A stretch of DNA of 6,373 nucleotides from Deltaproteobacteria bacterium (lineage in GTDB: Bacteria > Myxococcota_A > UBA9160): the NCBI GenBank assembly GCA_003520425.1, contig DOUU01000411.1:308-6680 (forward strand), in the 5' to 3' direction. A program made the position numbers and the translations under genes. Positions 5,278-6,373 of the stretch are shown one piece after another. A model generated the notes under the pieces. That model saw only the letters and a list, made by a program, of their open reading frames with translations. It was not told where the DNA came from and did no database searches. The first letter of the stretch is position 1, and the number at the start of each line of letters is the position of its first letter.

Positions 5278-6373
5278 ATGAAGCACTATACAATCCTTCC
5301 TCTCTGGCGTCGGATTCTCGTCAATCTCCCTGTCCTCCTGGCTGGATCCGCCGCGGTAGGAACAACGCCCACAACAACATCGCCGCCCGCGATTCCTAAA
5401 CCGGGTCTGGCGGCCCGCCCTAAATCCCTGGCCCAAGTTGGCGCGCCGGCGGATCTGACTCGTGCCGCCATTCCCCAGGACAATCCCGAGACCCCTGAGA
5501 AAGTTGCGCTCGGCGAGAAGCTCTTCTTCGACGGTCGCTTGTCCGCCGATGGGTCCGTCGCTTGCGCGAGCTGTCATGATCCCGAGCATGCCTTCACGGA
5601 CGGACGACCTACCTCGGTAGGTATCCGAGGTCGCGCCGGTCAACGCAATGCGCCGACCATCTTAAACGCCCTCTACAACAAGACGCAATTCTGGGATGGT
5701 CGGGTGAATACACTCGAGGAACAAGCAGCGCTGCCGATCGTGAGTCCGATCGAGATGGGCCAGCCCACGGTGGATGCTGCGATCGCGAAGATCGCAGCCA
5801 TCAGTGAGTACCAAGACGCATTCAAGGCAGTCTTTGGTCACGCTCCCAACGCTCCGGACCTCCTGCGAGCCATCGCGGCCTACGAACGGACGCAACTATC
5901 GTTTGACTCTCCTTTCGACCACTTCATGGCGGGTGAGACCAACGCGATTGGCGATGATGCCAAGCGCGGCTGGGAAATTTTCAACGGCCGGGGTCGTTGC
6001 AACCTATGCCACGCGCTGAGTGCAACCGAGCCCAACCTCACAAGCTTCACGGACGACGACTTTCACAATATTGGGATCGGTATCCTCCGGCACAACGTCG
6101 TAGAGCTTGCCCGCAGGGCAAAGGAGCTCATCAACTCAGGCGATGCAGAAGCCATCGATCGGGCGGCCTTGCAGACCGACATGAGTGCACTTGGCAGATT
6201 CCTCATCACGAAAAAGGAAGAGGACACTGCCGCCTTCAAGACGCCAAATCTGCGCAACGTCCTGGTGACAGGGCCGTACTTTCATGACGGATCCCAAGAG
6301 ACTCTCTGGGATGTCGTAGATCACTACAACAAGGGTGACGGACTCAAGAACCCCTATCTCGACGAAGATATCC
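5278..6373 (+). CDS. Dihaem cytochrome c peroxidase / MauG-family protein, 3' end outside the window
   Basis: The 365 residues visible are most of a bacterial dihaem peroxidase-family enzyme; only the last part is cut by the window end. These periplasmic proteins reduce hydrogen peroxide with electrons from small cytochromes or cupredoxins, or, in MauG, oxidise a partner protein. Residues 1 to about 28 form a Sec signal peptide. The first haem motif is CASCH at 96-100 after LGEKLFFDGRLSADG. The second is CNLCH at 241-245. Other family landmarks are the WDGR (139-142), EEQAALPI (Gln149) and SPIEMG (Glu159) stretch, FHNIG (262-266), TPNLRNV (322-328) and YFHDGS (334-339). After these comes VVDHYNKG, where Tyr350 lies where MauG has its unusual axial Tyr and typical peroxidases have Met; this alignment is from memory. 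The start is ATG 5278 with AAAGG six bases upstream. It follows the dehydrogenase-cytochrome gene by 105 bases on the same strand, suggesting joint expression. Peroxidase and MauG-type activities cannot be separated by eye. Confidence 0.9.
   Translation, partial: MKHYTILPLWRRILVNLPVLLAGSAAVGTTPTTTSPPAIPKPGLAARPKSLAQVGAPADLTRAAIPQDNPETPEKVALGEKLFFDGRLSADGSVACASCHDPEHAFTDGRPTSVGIRGRAGQRNAPTILNALYNKTQFWDGRVNTLEEQAALPIVSPIEMGQPTVDAAIAKIAAISEYQDAFKAVFGHAPNAPDLLRAIAAYERTQLSFDSPFDHFMAGETNAIGDDAKRGWEIFNGRGRCNLCHALSATEPNLTSFTDDDFHNIGIGILRHNVVELARRAKELINSGDAEAIDRAALQTDMSALGRFLITKKEEDTAAFKTPNLRNVLVTGPYFHDGSQETLWDVVDHYNKGDGLKNPYLDEDI

Overview
The window looks like a moderately high-GC Gram-negative bacterial chromosome or contig. 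The signs are periplasmic c-type cytochromes, a lipoprotein signal peptide and a remnant of an outer-membrane lipid A deacylase. The sequence does not identify the taxon. An acidobacterial, myxobacterial ('deltaproteobacterial') or similar environmental lineage would fit, but this is only an impression.

Left part, about 1-1571, minus strand. This is a run of small cell-envelope genes, several of them damaged. Read in the minus direction they are: an unrecognised open frame with coding character (1571-1371), a TRL-like small protein without a convincing signal peptide (1336-1073), an intact small lipoprotein with a good ribosome binding site (1011-724), and a PagL-type acyloxyacyl hydrolase broken by two single-base frameshifts (about 625-185). 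A composite hairpin and a 24-bp imperfect direct repeat sit between the last two.

Middle part, about 1572-3327. Two unrecognised small plus-strand genes (1921-2235 and 2418-2786) have good ribosome binding sites. Beyond them, on the minus strand, is the 5' end of a DoxX-family membrane protein gene (3072-2880). It has an excellent ribosome binding site but is frameshifted after 22 codons and truncated. A non-coding stretch follows, with a perfect 10-bp inverted repeat about 65 bases before the next gene.

Right part, 3328-6373, plus strand. Two intact genes point the same way, 105 bases apart. The first encodes an exported PQQ-type sugar (sorbosone/glucose) dehydrogenase propeller fused to a C-terminal monohaem cytochrome c domain. 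The second encodes an exported dihaem cytochrome c peroxidase/MauG-family protein that runs off the window. The plausible joint role is periplasmic: the dehydrogenase oxidises a sugar or alcohol and passes electrons through its own haem, and the dihaem enzyme is a possible partner or a peroxide-consuming outlet. The pairing is seen directly; the electron transfer between them is inference.

No CRISPR array, RNA gene, insertion sequence or integrase could be supported. The most notable points are the concentration of broken envelope genes left of an intact redox pair and the dehydrogenase-peroxidase pairing itself. I did not find convincing evidence of an entirely new system.
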